Positions 19,199 to 28,552 of a DNA stretch of 64,000 bases are shown here, one piece after another; the stretch's first letter is position 1; every line of letters begins with the position of its first letter. Position numbers and translations under genes: made by a program. Under the pieces are notes generated by a model. The model made no database searches. It worked only from the letters and a program-made list of their open reading frames with translations, and had not been told where the DNA came from. The DNA lies in assembly GCA_003635195.1 (NCBI GenBank), contig PYIY01000004.1:1-64000 (forward strand), given 5' to 3'. The DNA comes from Candidatus Poribacteria bacterium (GTDB lineage: Bacteria > Poribacteria > WGA-4E > WGA-3G).

Positions 19199-19495
19199 AA
19201 AGCACCTAATACATACCAATTCTGATTGATGATTTCTCTTAAAAGGGTCTAAGGTTTTTGGGCACGCCCGGTTCGGTTAGGAAACCGAACCTACCGGTCT
19301 GGAGGTATGGTGCGGTTAGGAATGCAGATCGCATTTGGGGTGTTTTTGCTTGGGTATTTCTGCGTATTGCAAACGCTAAAATCCAATGCGAAGAAAGTGT
19401 TTCTTCACGTACGCCGCAAAACCGCACTTACCGAGTCTGGGTAGACGGTGTGGTTAATACTGCGATATAAACTTTTAGAAACGATATAAGATGCC

Positions 19496-20323
19496 ATGAA
19501 TACACAAGTTACGAGCGAGCAGATTGAATCTTACCGTGAAAATGGATTTCTGGTTATTGACGACTTCCTACGAGGTTCCGAGTTGTCGTTGTGGCAGGAT
19601 GCTGTTGACGAGGCTGTCGCACAATTTATGAATCGTGATGATATGTATCACAATCAGAGCGGCGGAGACAGTTACTACAGGAACGTTTTCGTTCAATGCG
19701 TCAATTTGTGGAAGACGAGCGAGCAAATTAAACAACTGATTCTCGCCCCAGAGTTGGGTAGGATGGCGGCGGATCTCGCTGGCACTTCGGGCGTGCGGTT
19801 GTATCACGACCACGCCATGTTTAAGCAGCCGTGGGCAAATCCGACGAACTTCCATGTGGATAATCCTTATGATCCGTTCTATTCACATCAGGCAATTATG
19901 TTCTGGATAGCACTCGATGATACAACGGTTCAGAACGGGTGTTTGTATTTTCTGCCCGGCACACATAAGACGAGCGGCTTTGAGGTTGGTGGAAATCTCG
20001 GACAGGTCGGCATCGGTGAGTTGTTCCGCGAATATCCAGAGTGGGCAGAGATTGAACCGTATGCCGCTGAGATGAAAGCGGGAGCGGGTGTATTCATCAG
20101 CGGGATGGTCGCGCATGCGGCGGGACCGAATATGACGACGCATCCTCGTCGTGCGTTTGCTATGCTCTTTATGCCGGAGGATGCGACATTCAATGGTAAG
20201 AAAAGCGCGTTGCCCGATGAAGTGGTCGCGAAATTGAAGACTGGCGACGTATTGGCGGACGATGAGCATTTACCATTGGTTTTTTCATATCGAAACGATA
20301 GCACACTGTCAAATCAGTTTTAA
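19496..20323 (+). CDS. PhyH family dioxygenase
   Basis: NFHVDNPYDPF (HxD), FLPGTHKTSGFE, VAHAAGPN. Confidence 0.87.
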   Translation: MNTQVTSEQIESYRENGFLVIDDFLRGSELSLWQDAVDEAVAQFMNRDDMYHNQSGGDSYYRNVFVQCVNLWKTSEQIKQLILAPELGRMAADLAGTSGVRLYHDHAMFKQPWANPTNFHVDNPYDPFYSHQAIMFWIALDDTTVQNGCLYFLPGTHKTSGFEVGGNLGQVGIGELFREYPEWAEIEPYAAEMKAGAGVFISGMVAHAAGPNMTTHPRRAFAMLFMPEDATFNGKKSALPDEVVAKLKTGDVLADDEHLPLVFSYRNDSTLSNQF

Positions 20324-20352
20324 ATCGAAAACCAAATATCAGGAGTTTTCTC

Positions 20353-20760
20353 ATGTTGCGCGCAAATGTGAATGGAAAAAACATCGGGCTGATTTTATCA
20401 ATGGTATTATTTCTTATCGCTTGCGGTGGTGATGATGTCGATGTCGATTATCTTGGGGACTCCTATCCGCCTACTTCCTATGTGGATGTTTACTTTTCAG
20501 AAGATGGTATAACCCAAGACTATCTGGTGATAGGACATGCTACCGCAGACGGCGGTGACACAGAGGTGTTGCAAGAAACGTTAATAGAGAAGGCACGCGA
20601 GAGCGGTGCTGATGGCATCATATTTGAAGGATTCGATCGGGTAAAGACTGGAGAACAGACCATAGTCAATGACATAGGGGACGTAGAGATCGTCAACACC
20701 GACACCAAAAGCACATTACAGGTTAAAGCGATTTTTATCAAGTATAGCAAGAATCTATAA
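20353..20760 (+). CDS. Small predicted lipoprotein
   Basis: Signal peptide with lipobox-like LIACGG. Confidence 0.6.
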   Translation: MLRANVNGKNIGLILSMVLFLIACGGDDVDVDYLGDSYPPTSYVDVYFSEDGITQDYLVIGHATADGGDTEVLQETLIEKARESGADGIIFEGFDRVKTGEQTIVNDIGDVEIVNTDTKSTLQVKAIFIKYSKNL

Positions 20761-20862
20761 GGCGTTGGGGACGACAGATGGCGTGCTTGCAGAATGCGCG
20801 CTAATCTAAGAGGTGTCATAATTTTCTAACTTGTGGGTCAAGATTTCCAAAACAGATCCGAA

Positions 20863-22881
20863 ATGCCGCATACGAAATCCACCCTATCCCCATCAAAACC
20901 ACTCCCATTAGTCCGCTGGTGGTCTATAGCAATTGGACTTATTCTGATCCCAATCAATTGTTATTGGATCACCTATATTGAACTCGTCCAATATTCGGCG
21001 CAGCCTACCATCGTTTCGCTGATTTTCACGGTTGTTTTTAATGTGCTTGTGTTGATAGGATTCAACCAAATATTCAAGCGATTCCTGCCTCGGATGGTAC
21101 TATCCCAAGGCGAACTTCTGGTTATCTACGTCATGTTATCCGTCGCGTCAGCGACTGCGGGACACAGCATGATGGAGATTTTGGTCTCCACACTGGGACA
21201 CGCTTTCTGGTTCGCAACGCCAGAGAACGATTGGAAAGACCTGTTTTGGCGGTATATTCCGAGATGGCTTGCTGTGGCGGACAAGGATGTTCTTTCGGGC
21301 TACTACGAAGGCAACTCTACACTACATACAAGACAACATCTGTTGGGATGGCTAACGCCTGTGATGAATTGGTTTGCGTTTCTTTTTGCGCTGCTTTTTG
21401 TCATGGTTTGCATCAACCTTATCGTGCGGAAACCGTGGACGGAAGATGAGAAACTGGCATATCCGATTATCCAACTTCCAGCGCGAATGACGAGCGACGG
21501 TTTTTTCACGAATCGTCTGATGTGGATTGCGTTCGGACTTACGGCGGCTTTCGACATCATTAACGGCTTGCACCACATTTTTCCCGCGATACCCTCGGTG
21601 TACGAAAAAGCATATCGTTTCAGATTCACAGAGAAACCCTTCTCCGCAATGGGGTGGCTGAGATTGGGGATTTACCCTTTTGTTTTAGGCATCGGATTTC
21701 TGATTCCGTTGGATCTGTTGTTTTCGAGTTGGTTTTTCTTTTGGGTGTGGAAGGGACAACAACTCATCGGGAGCGTTGCGGGCTTAGAAGGGACAGGCTA
21801 TCCCTATATCAACTACCAGGGATTTGGTGCCTATATGGGCATTTTTCTGATTGCCGTTTGGAGAGGCAGAAAATACCTGCAGAATTTACAGGGAACAAAA
21901 GCCCACTTTCTTAATGATAATCGCACACAACCTGCAGCCCGTAACGAAGTGGAGGGGGGATCTACGGAAAGACCTGTAAATGTACAAACTCGCTTCAACG
22001 AACTGCAAGGCAGCATTAAAAAACCGATGTCGCCCCGGATCCTTCTGCTTGCCCTTGTTTCTGGTGTTGCGTTTCTGACCTTTTTCTGTTTGAGAGCGGG
22101 TATGTCGCTTTGGGCGATTCTTGTTTTCTTTGGACTCTATTTCGCCTTTTCAACGGCGGTTTCTCGCATGCGCGCCGAACTCGGATCGCCAATGCACGAC
22201 TTGCACTATACGGGCCCGGAACGGGTTATGGTTGCCGCTGTAGGGACCCGTCGGTTGGGACCGCATAATCTTTCGATGTTCTCTTTTTTCTGGTTTTTTA
22301 CGCGCACCTTCGATTCGCATCCGATGCCGCATCAACTTGAAGGCTTCAAACTTGCCTCAACGTCAGGCATCCGGAGCCGTTTTATGCTGTTTGCGATCCT
22401 TATTGCTTTGGTTGTTGGTATCCTCTCGCAATTTTGGGCACTTATATCCATCCCTTACCGGCTCGGTGCTGTCCACGAGATGTCCCACGTTCCATTGGTA
22501 TACGGGGCTGAACCGTGGCGACAGCTACAGAACTGGTTAGCGCATCCGCTTGATCCGGACTATTGGGCGTTAGGATTTACCGGAATGGGTCTCCTGTTCT
22601 CGCTTTTCCTTATGTTGATGCGGATGAAGTTTTTCTGGTTCCCTTTTCATCCGGCAGCGTATGCCACCGTGTGCGGGAGCTGGGCAGTTAACTACATCTG
22701 GTTCAGTCTGGGAATCGTATGGGTGCTGAAATTGGTTCTGCTGAAATACGGTGGGCGAAATGTGCATCGCAAAGCGATGCCGTTTTTTCTGGGGTTGATA
22801 TTGGGACAATTTACCGTCGGGAGTCTATGGACAATATTGGGCATGGTGTTTAATATACCGACTTATGGAATCTGGCCGTAG
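20863..22881 (+). CDS. Large multi-pass membrane protein, DUF6784/DUF6785-like permease
   Basis: Many TM segments; RMRAELGSPMHDLHYTGPE and FHPAAYATVCGSWAVNYIWFS; family recalled, not searched. ORF opens at 20833. Confidence 0.6.
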   Translation: MPHTKSTLSPSKPLPLVRWWSIAIGLILIPINCYWITYIELVQYSAQPTIVSLIFTVVFNVLVLIGFNQIFKRFLPRMVLSQGELLVIYVMLSVASATAGHSMMEILVSTLGHAFWFATPENDWKDLFWRYIPRWLAVADKDVLSGYYEGNSTLHTRQHLLGWLTPVMNWFAFLFALLFVMVCINLIVRKPWTEDEKLAYPIIQLPARMTSDGFFTNRLMWIAFGLTAAFDIINGLHHIFPAIPSVYEKAYRFRFTEKPFSAMGWLRLGIYPFVLGIGFLIPLDLLFSSWFFFWVWKGQQLIGSVAGLEGTGYPYINYQGFGAYMGIFLIAVWRGRKYLQNLQGTKAHFLNDNRTQPAARNEVEGGSTERPVNVQTRFNELQGSIKKPMSPRILLLALVSGVAFLTFFCLRAGMSLWAILVFFGLYFAFSTAVSRMRAELGSPMHDLHYTGPERVMVAAVGTRRLGPHNLSMFSFFWFFTRTFDSHPMPHQLEGFKLASTSGIRSRFMLFAILIALVVGILSQFWALISIPYRLGAVHEMSHVPLVYGAEPWRQLQNWLAHPLDPDYWALGFTGMGLLFSLFLMLMRMKFFWFPFHPAAYATVCGSWAVNYIWFSLGIVWVLKLVLLKYGGRNVHRKAMPFFLGLILGQFTVGSLWTILGMVFNIPTYGIWP

Positions 22882-22961
22882 TACAATGTAGTTGTATTAT
22901 CTTACAAAACTGACCAATCTTGCTGTAGTAGTGAACTGTGCGCGCAATATTGTTAACTTCA

Positions 22962-23168
22962 TAACATCAAAAACGTTAGCACGTAACGTAGTGGAGTGCG
23001 GATTTAAGGAACGCACTTGATAGCTTAGACGTGCTTAACTTCTCCGCAAGGAACATTAAAAATTCGTAACATCAAAAACGTTAGCACGTAACGTAGTGGA
23101 GTGCGGATTTAAGGAACGCACTCGATAGCTTAGACGCGCTTAACTTCTCCGCAAGGAACATTAAAAAT
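22962..23168. repeat. Tandem duplicate of a 102-bp repeat (22962-23063, 23067-23168; period 105)
   Basis: taacatcaaaaacgttagcacgtaacgtagtggagtgcggatttaaggaacgcact...ctccgcaaggaacattaaaaat twice with 2 mismatches. Confidence 0.95.
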
Positions 23169-24296
23169 ATGAAAATACAGAAAATTCAGGCGTTTCCACT
23201 TGCTTACCCGGAACCGCACTACAAAGGCATCGAACGTTACCTTACACTCGCTCGCGTAGAGAGCACCGACGGTTTTGTGGGGTGGGGGGAGTGTATCTCA
23301 CAATTCCGAGAAGCGACACTCGCAACACAGATAATTATTGAGCAGGGATTTGCCCCGTTGCTTATCGGTGAAGATGCTTTAGATGTGGAACGGCACTGGC
23401 ATAACATGCTCGACCGCATCTGGTGGTATGGTCCTGAAGGCATCGCTGCATTCGCTGTCAGTGCGGTGGATATGGCGTTATGGGACTTAAAAGGCAAGGC
23501 ACTCGATCTGCCGGTTTGCCAGCTCCTTGGTGGTCAAATACACGATAAAATTGTCGCGATGGCATCAATCATCTTTGATATGGAAGACCTGGACTGGACG
23601 CTCAACGAATTCCGGTGGTTGCGGGAGCAGAACTACCGGGTTGTGAAAGGCGGTTGGGGAATGCGCCCAGAGGCGGTATTTGGACTTGACCGTCAGCGGG
23701 ACCTTGAGGTGGTGCGTCGCGTGCGTGAAGTCATTGGAGACGAACTTGAGTTGGTCGTTGATACGCCGGGCCACCGTCGCATTTGGGATGTCCCGACAGC
23801 CATCCAACGCTTCCGGGATCTTGAACCCTATCGGCTCAAATGGATTGAGCAACCTCTACCGCCCGATAACTTTGAAGCATACGCCCAGCTGCGGTCAGCG
23901 GTTGCGACACCCATCGGTACGGGTGAGGATGAGTGGGATGTCGAAAGTTACAAACGGCTTATCCAGTCCGGCGGTGTCGATATTGTACAAATTGATCCGG
24001 GACGTTGCCATGGACTCACCGGCAGCCGGCATGTCATCAAACTGATTGAGGCGGAGAGCCTACAGTTCAGTGCACATTCATGGAGTAGTGCCTTGAATAC
24101 CGCTGCGAGTCTACACATGCTCGCGAGTTCGCCGCATGCTGATTGTACGGATTTTAAGCCTCACGAATCCCCGATGCAGCATGAATTGGTCAGCGATCCG
24201 TGGATACAAGAGGACGGTTATGTCGCTATACGCGATGTTCCGGGATTGGGGGTCACAGTGCGGGAAGATGTTGTGGCAAAATATCTGTTTGGATAG
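23169..24296 (+). CDS. Enolase superfamily (mandelate racemase/muconate lactonizing-like)
   Basis: MKIQKIQAFPLAYPEPHYKGIERYLTLARVESTDGFVGWGE...AVDMALWDLKGKALDLPVCQLLGG. Confidence 0.88.
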   Translation: MKIQKIQAFPLAYPEPHYKGIERYLTLARVESTDGFVGWGECISQFREATLATQIIIEQGFAPLLIGEDALDVERHWHNMLDRIWWYGPEGIAAFAVSAVDMALWDLKGKALDLPVCQLLGGQIHDKIVAMASIIFDMEDLDWTLNEFRWLREQNYRVVKGGWGMRPEAVFGLDRQRDLEVVRRVREVIGDELELVVDTPGHRRIWDVPTAIQRFRDLEPYRLKWIEQPLPPDNFEAYAQLRSAVATPIGTGEDEWDVESYKRLIQSGGVDIVQIDPGRCHGLTGSRHVIKLIEAESLQFSAHSWSSALNTAASLHMLASSPHADCTDFKPHESPMQHELVSDPWIQEDGYVAIRDVPGLGVTVREDVVAKYLFG

Positions 24297-24319
24297 CAGT
24301 GCAACCGTTTTCTCTATAC

Positions 24320-24874
24320 CTAACCGTTTGCGTTTTCATCGGTACAACCCATCTCGGTGATTTCCCATCCAATGCGCGGCGTATGCCTAACATACCCGTC
24401 TTCGTGAAGATGACAAAGGATTCCCCAAACCAGTGAGTTGCTTCTGGCAGTATCTCTGTAGTCAACCTTAGGTATACCAAGTCGGTGTCTGATTTCTTCA
24501 AGTTGGATAGGCCCCTCGCATCGTGCTTCTCGTAAAATATTTAGCACTGACGCTTTGAGATCGAATAGAGCCGCGTGTGCACATCGCTTGTTTGCTTCCA
24601 CGTATGACCGGAGCACGGTGTTGATCTGTGCTTCGTAGTCAACGGTACGAGCTTTGAACCACTTTAAAAGGTCGGGGTCAATGTTCATAAGATGAGAAGG
24701 AAGAGGGGCCGTTTCCCAGAAAGTTTTATCAGTGGGTTGGGCATCTTTATCATTGAGCGCGTCCTGATAAACTTCCTCATCGCTCATTGCATCGACCTTT
24801 TCCCAATCCGTTTCATCAGGAACGTGTGTGAGTTCTTCAGGCGTATATTTGACTAAAGTAGATTTGTCTTTCAT
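24320..24874 (-). CDS. brnA: BrnA-type antitoxin with extra C-terminal winged-helix-like domain
   Basis: VDAMSDEEVYQ...IDPDLLKWFKARTVDYEAQINTVLRSYVEANK RHH followed by ~85-aa extension; immediately downstream of brnT. Confidence 0.75.
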   Translation of the reverse strand: MKDKSTLVKYTPEELTHVPDETDWEKVDAMSDEEVYQDALNDKDAQPTDKTFWETAPLPSHLMNIDPDLLKWFKARTVDYEAQINTVLRSYVEANKRCAHAALFDLKASVLNILREARCEGPIQLEEIRHRLGIPKVDYRDTARSNSLVWGILCHLHEDGYVRHTPRIGWEITEMGCTDENANG

Positions 24875-25115
24875 CCTTATTTGCCTTTCTCGCTGAAATA
24901 ATGCGACGCGTGTTGCCGCGCCACGTATAAACCACATACAAGAGACGCCCCGCGCTTCGACCAAGGACGACTATTCTTTCTTCACCGTAATCATATCGAA
25001 TATCTACGCGCTCTATCCGATTGGGGTCATCAAAAACGAGTGCAGCGCGTTTGAAACTAATTCCACGTTTTTGGATACATTCCTGATTCTTGCGTTCGTC
25101 CCATTCAAATCCCAT
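24837..25115 (-). CDS. brnT: BrnT family ribonuclease toxin
   Basis: MGFEWDERKNQECIQKRGISFKRAALVFDDPNRIE...YGEERIVVLGRSAGRLLYVVYTWRGNTRRIISARKANKDERQIY. Confidence 0.9.
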   Translation of the reverse strand: MGFEWDERKNQECIQKRGISFKRAALVFDDPNRIERVDIRYDYGEERIVVLGRSAGRLLYVVYTWRGNTRRIISARKANKDERQIYFSQIYA

Positions 25116-25235
25116 TATTGCAAGTTTGAGATGTGTTTTATATACATTGAAGGTGAGTATTTCATCCCAACCCTTACAAAGGGTCCAAACCTTAGTATAG
25201 TATAACATGTGCTGCGTGAGTGATCAAGAAAAATT

Positions 25236-25338
25236 TATAGTAAAATTTAGAATTAATAGGGCACTCTGTGCCGGTTCGGTTAGGAAACCGAACCTACCGG
25301 GGATGAAAGTGTCTCTTTATTTTTGAGATTCACTATAG
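25236..25338. repeat. Short inverted-terminus repeat element with central GGTTCGGTTAGGAAACCGAACC hairpin
   Basis: tatagtaaaatttagaattaa...gccggttcggttaggaaaccgaacctaccggggatgaaagtgtc...gagattcactatag; second copy near 3128-3240. Confidence 0.75.
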
Positions 25339-26243
25339 TCGGACAAATTCGCGTTATTTTCGCTATTAGGGGTTTCGGTAAGGTACGGAACGCGCCAATC
25401 GGTCTTTGGAATATAGCATCTCCAGAATAAGATAACACACGGAATGCTAATAATGAGTGTTATCAGCCCTATCATCCATGATTCTTGAAACTCTGCGATT
25501 GTTTCGTATGCCGCAGGTGTGTCAAGGTCCATTGTAAGGGATTCTATGATCCACGCGGTTAGGTTATTTACGATATGGAGACTCATCGGAATAAAGAGCG
25601 ACTTGGTTCGGATATAGAGAATCGCCATCGCACAGGCGAAACAGAACGCGCCCAAGAAATTGGTATGCAGAAGTGCAAAGACGACTGATGAAGCGAGAAT
25701 GGCCCGTGGCACGCCCCACTTGACAGTCCATCGGGTTAGCAAAATGCCACGTGCGAAGAACTCTTCCAGCACAGGTGCGATCAACACAATCGTTAGATAG
25801 TTGATTACGTTCGCGAGGATATAGTTGTCGCCTCGCCTCCAGATCATTATTGTGGAGTCCTCAAGGTACCACGACTTGACAAATCCGGGAAAAATATAGG
25901 ATAGCGGCAAAAATAGAAGGTAGATGGATGCAATGGCGACAATAACAAATGGCACGACCCAGAGGCTATAGCGTCCTAACGTACGCCACTCGGGGAATGT
26001 GCCGAACAGTCGGTCGTAAGACAAGCCTGCCCGGGATAGTGCACCAAAGTTAAACAGAAAGAAGAACCCGTACAAAAATAAGGCGGTCAGTGCTGTTGGA
26101 AGTGGAGAACTTCTGCTGTATTTAAAGAAGATTAAGACAGTAATGATGGTGGCGATAAAAGCGAGAATGCCGCCCATTACCAGTCTCCGACCACGAAGTT
26201 CTCGACGCGTTTCAAACGGATTATCTTGCATACGGTTATTCAC
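25317..26243 (-). CDS. CPBP/CAAX-type intramembrane metalloprotease
   Basis: APVLEEFFARGILL, SSVVFALLHTNFLGAF, IPMSLHIVNN. Confidence 0.85.
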   Translation of the reverse strand: MNNRMQDNPFETRRELRGRRLVMGGILAFIATIITVLIFFKYSRSSPLPTALTALFLYGFFFLFNFGALSRAGLSYDRLFGTFPEWRTLGRYSLWVVPFVIVAIASIYLLFLPLSYIFPGFVKSWYLEDSTIMIWRRGDNYILANVINYLTIVLIAPVLEEFFARGILLTRWTVKWGVPRAILASSVVFALLHTNFLGAFCFACAMAILYIRTKSLFIPMSLHIVNNLTAWIIESLTMDLDTPAAYETIAEFQESWMIGLITLIISIPCVILFWRCYIPKTDWRVPYLTETPNSENNANLSDYSESQK

Positions 26244-26282
26244 CTTCGTTGAGTTACCAGAGATTCTGGCAATTACGGTCTG

Positions 26283-27443
26283 CTACCAGTTTGTATGCGA
26301 ACCGTCACGGCGGCGCAGATGTGGAGGTTCCGAGAACTTGAATGTCTGTGCCGTTACCAATTCTTCGTTAACTTCGACTCCCAAGCCGGGACCTTCTGGT
26401 ACCGGTATAGAGGCACCTTCGAGTTTGTGTTGGATAGGAAACAGATCTTCATCATAGTGTCCAGAATTTTCTGTCGGCGAAGTCCGGATTTCCAGCCAAG
26501 CGAAATTGGTAACAGCAGCTGCCAGATGAACCGTCGCAGCCGTGCAGATAGGCCCTAACGGGTTGTGTGGCATCAAGTCAATATAGTGCGCCTCGGCTAA
26601 GCCAGCAACCTTCATTGATTCCGTCAAACCGCCGACATTACATACATCAAGACGCGCAAAGTTGGTGATACCACGCTCCAGATAGGGAAGGAATTGCCAC
26701 TTACTGGAGAATTCCTCGCCTATAGCAAACGGTACATCCACCATCGTTCGTAGGACTTCATACGCCTCTGGGGTCTCATCCCGGATCGGCTCTTCTAAGA
26801 AATCAAGTGTGCCGGAGGGCATACGTTGACAGAAAGATGCGGCTTCTGCAACACTCAACCGATGATGGTAGTCTATGCCAAGCACAGGTTCAGGTCCGAT
26901 GGCTTCTCGAAGTGCTGTCAACCACTCCGCTGCCAGACTGATGGACTCACGTGGCTCAAAGATGTTCTCCTCGCCCAGTTTCGCGCGATGCAACACATTT
27001 GTTCGGATGACGTTCCACCCCTTCTGAAGCAATAAATTTGCGTTCGCAATCAATTCCTCAACTGTAGCCGCACCCGTCGTTGCAAAGCACGGAACAGCGT
27101 CGCGTTGTCTTCCACCGAGCAATTGATAGACGGGTACATTCAACGCCTTTCCTACAATATCGTGGAGTGCGATGTCAATCGCCGAGATTGCGCCTGTCAA
27201 TGCCCGACCGCCTTCAAAATATTGGCTTCGGTACATCTCCTGCCACAACCCACCTATTCGCATCGGGTCGCGCCCAATGAGGAATTCTCGGTAGTGCTTA
27301 ACTGCCCCAACGACTGCCAGTTCTCGACTCGACAGTCCGGATTCACCCCACCCATAAATGCCCTCATCAGTCTCCACTTTGACGATATGCTGATTCCTGT
27401 GCCCTACCCAAACAGGATAAGGTTTGATGTCAGTAATTTTCAT
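26283..27443 (-). CDS. Enolase superfamily, galactonate dehydratase-like
   Basis: MKITDIKPYPVWVGHRNQHIVKVETDEGIYGWGESG...LGIDYHHRLS...LDFLEEPI; ORF opens at 27464. Confidence 0.87.
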   Translation of the reverse strand: MKITDIKPYPVWVGHRNQHIVKVETDEGIYGWGESGLSSRELAVVGAVKHYREFLIGRDPMRIGGLWQEMYRSQYFEGGRALTGAISAIDIALHDIVGKALNVPVYQLLGGRQRDAVPCFATTGAATVEELIANANLLLQKGWNVIRTNVLHRAKLGEENIFEPRESISLAAEWLTALREAIGPEPVLGIDYHHRLSVAEAASFCQRMPSGTLDFLEEPIRDETPEAYEVLRTMVDVPFAIGEEFSSKWQFLPYLERGITNFARLDVCNVGGLTESMKVAGLAEAHYIDLMPHNPLGPICTAATVHLAAAVTNFAWLEIRTSPTENSGHYDEDLFPIQHKLEGASIPVPEGPGLGVEVNEELVTAQTFKFSEPPHLRRRDGSHTNW

Positions 27444-27625
27444 GATCCATTTTCTCCTGCGCACTTCGTTCTTGGTTTCTAATCCTTATACCAGATTGTT
27501 TGGCGTATGTCAATCGATAAGTTGAATAAGGTGCAATTTATCAAGGGATCGGAGCAGGCACAAGGCAATAGAGACCCGAAGCTCGCGCATACCTTATCGT
27601 TTGCGTCGAGGGCACTGCGGATGAC

Positions 27626-28039
27626 TTAATCCATAAAGATGCTCCAGAGCCAGAGCGTTGCCACCAGCGATATGCTCCAGCCTATTCCTGCCATCTTCAT
27701 CCGTCGGTTTTTGATGGCCCGTTTGTATGCATCGCTATAGGTGTCAACGTATTCAGGGGACTTGCCTAACAGTCGATGACTTGGAACTGTCGGGTTACTT
27801 AGGTTCGCATAGGCGACAGCGAACATCCAGCACCCTCCACCGTAAGCGAACCAACGCAAGTCTGCGTCGTGTCCCGTGTCCTGCTTGGCATCTTTTTGCG
27901 CGAGTTCGACAACCGGATTGACGGGTACGCGCGGTATTATGTTTGGTCCTTCCATCGCCCTTGCTGGAAGTATTAGTACATGGATACTAACCAGTATCGG
28001 GGTTATTATTAGTGTGGTGTATCTGAAAATGGGGTTCAT
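27626..28039 (-). CDS. Small membrane protein of unknown function
   Basis: N-terminal signal/TM and C-terminal TM; start choice inferred. Confidence 0.45.
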   Translation of the reverse strand: MNPIFRYTTLIITPILVSIHVLILPARAMEGPNIIPRVPVNPVVELAQKDAKQDTGHDADLRWFAYGGGCWMFAVAYANLSNPTVPSHRLLGKSPEYVDTYSDAYKRAIKNRRMKMAGIGWSISLVATLWLWSIFMD

Positions 28040-28151
28040 AGGTTCTCCTTTATATCTAAGAAAATCTGATTGCCTCATCCACAAGTGATTTGAGCTAATA
28101 GAATAGGTCCATTACGGAAATTATACCGAATCTTGAATGTGTATATCTATT

Positions 28152-28309
28152 CAGGATTTACGCAAATTAAGCAAATATCGGACATTGAGACGCAAAAAGC
28201 GGTAATTTTCGCCCTTTAAACCCCCTAAAGAATCAACGGTATGAAGGTTCCCTATGGGCATTCACCGCCCCTTATCAGGGGGACTTTAAGAGGGAATGCG
28301 TAAGTCCTG
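28152..28309. mobile_element. MITE-like element, 158 bp, 13-bp TIRs, 6-bp target site duplication
   Basis: caggatttacgca at 28152-28164 vs tgcgtaagtcctg at 28297-28309 (12/13 inverted match); flanks tctatt 28146-28151 and tctatt 28310-28315. Confidence 0.85.
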
Positions 28310-28552
28310 TCTATTTAATTTTGTAAAAGACGTTTACCTTCACCCAAAAAATTTGAATAGATAAGGTAGGTCAGTGTTCATCACCGACCTACATATTAAA
28401 GACACTTTTTTTCGGTAAAAAACGTGCAAAATCCGGAAAAATAAAAAAATATCGGTTTTTACAATGAAACCCACTTTAGAGAGGTTTGAGTGTATCTTGA
28501 ATCAAATGGGTGGATGTGATATAATGCCAAAAACGCAAAGGGGGACGTTCAG

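Noticed and set aside
22962-23168. Possible CRISPR-like repeat array
   Set aside because: Only two ~102-bp copies with a 3-bp gap; no short repeats with unique spacers and no cas genes
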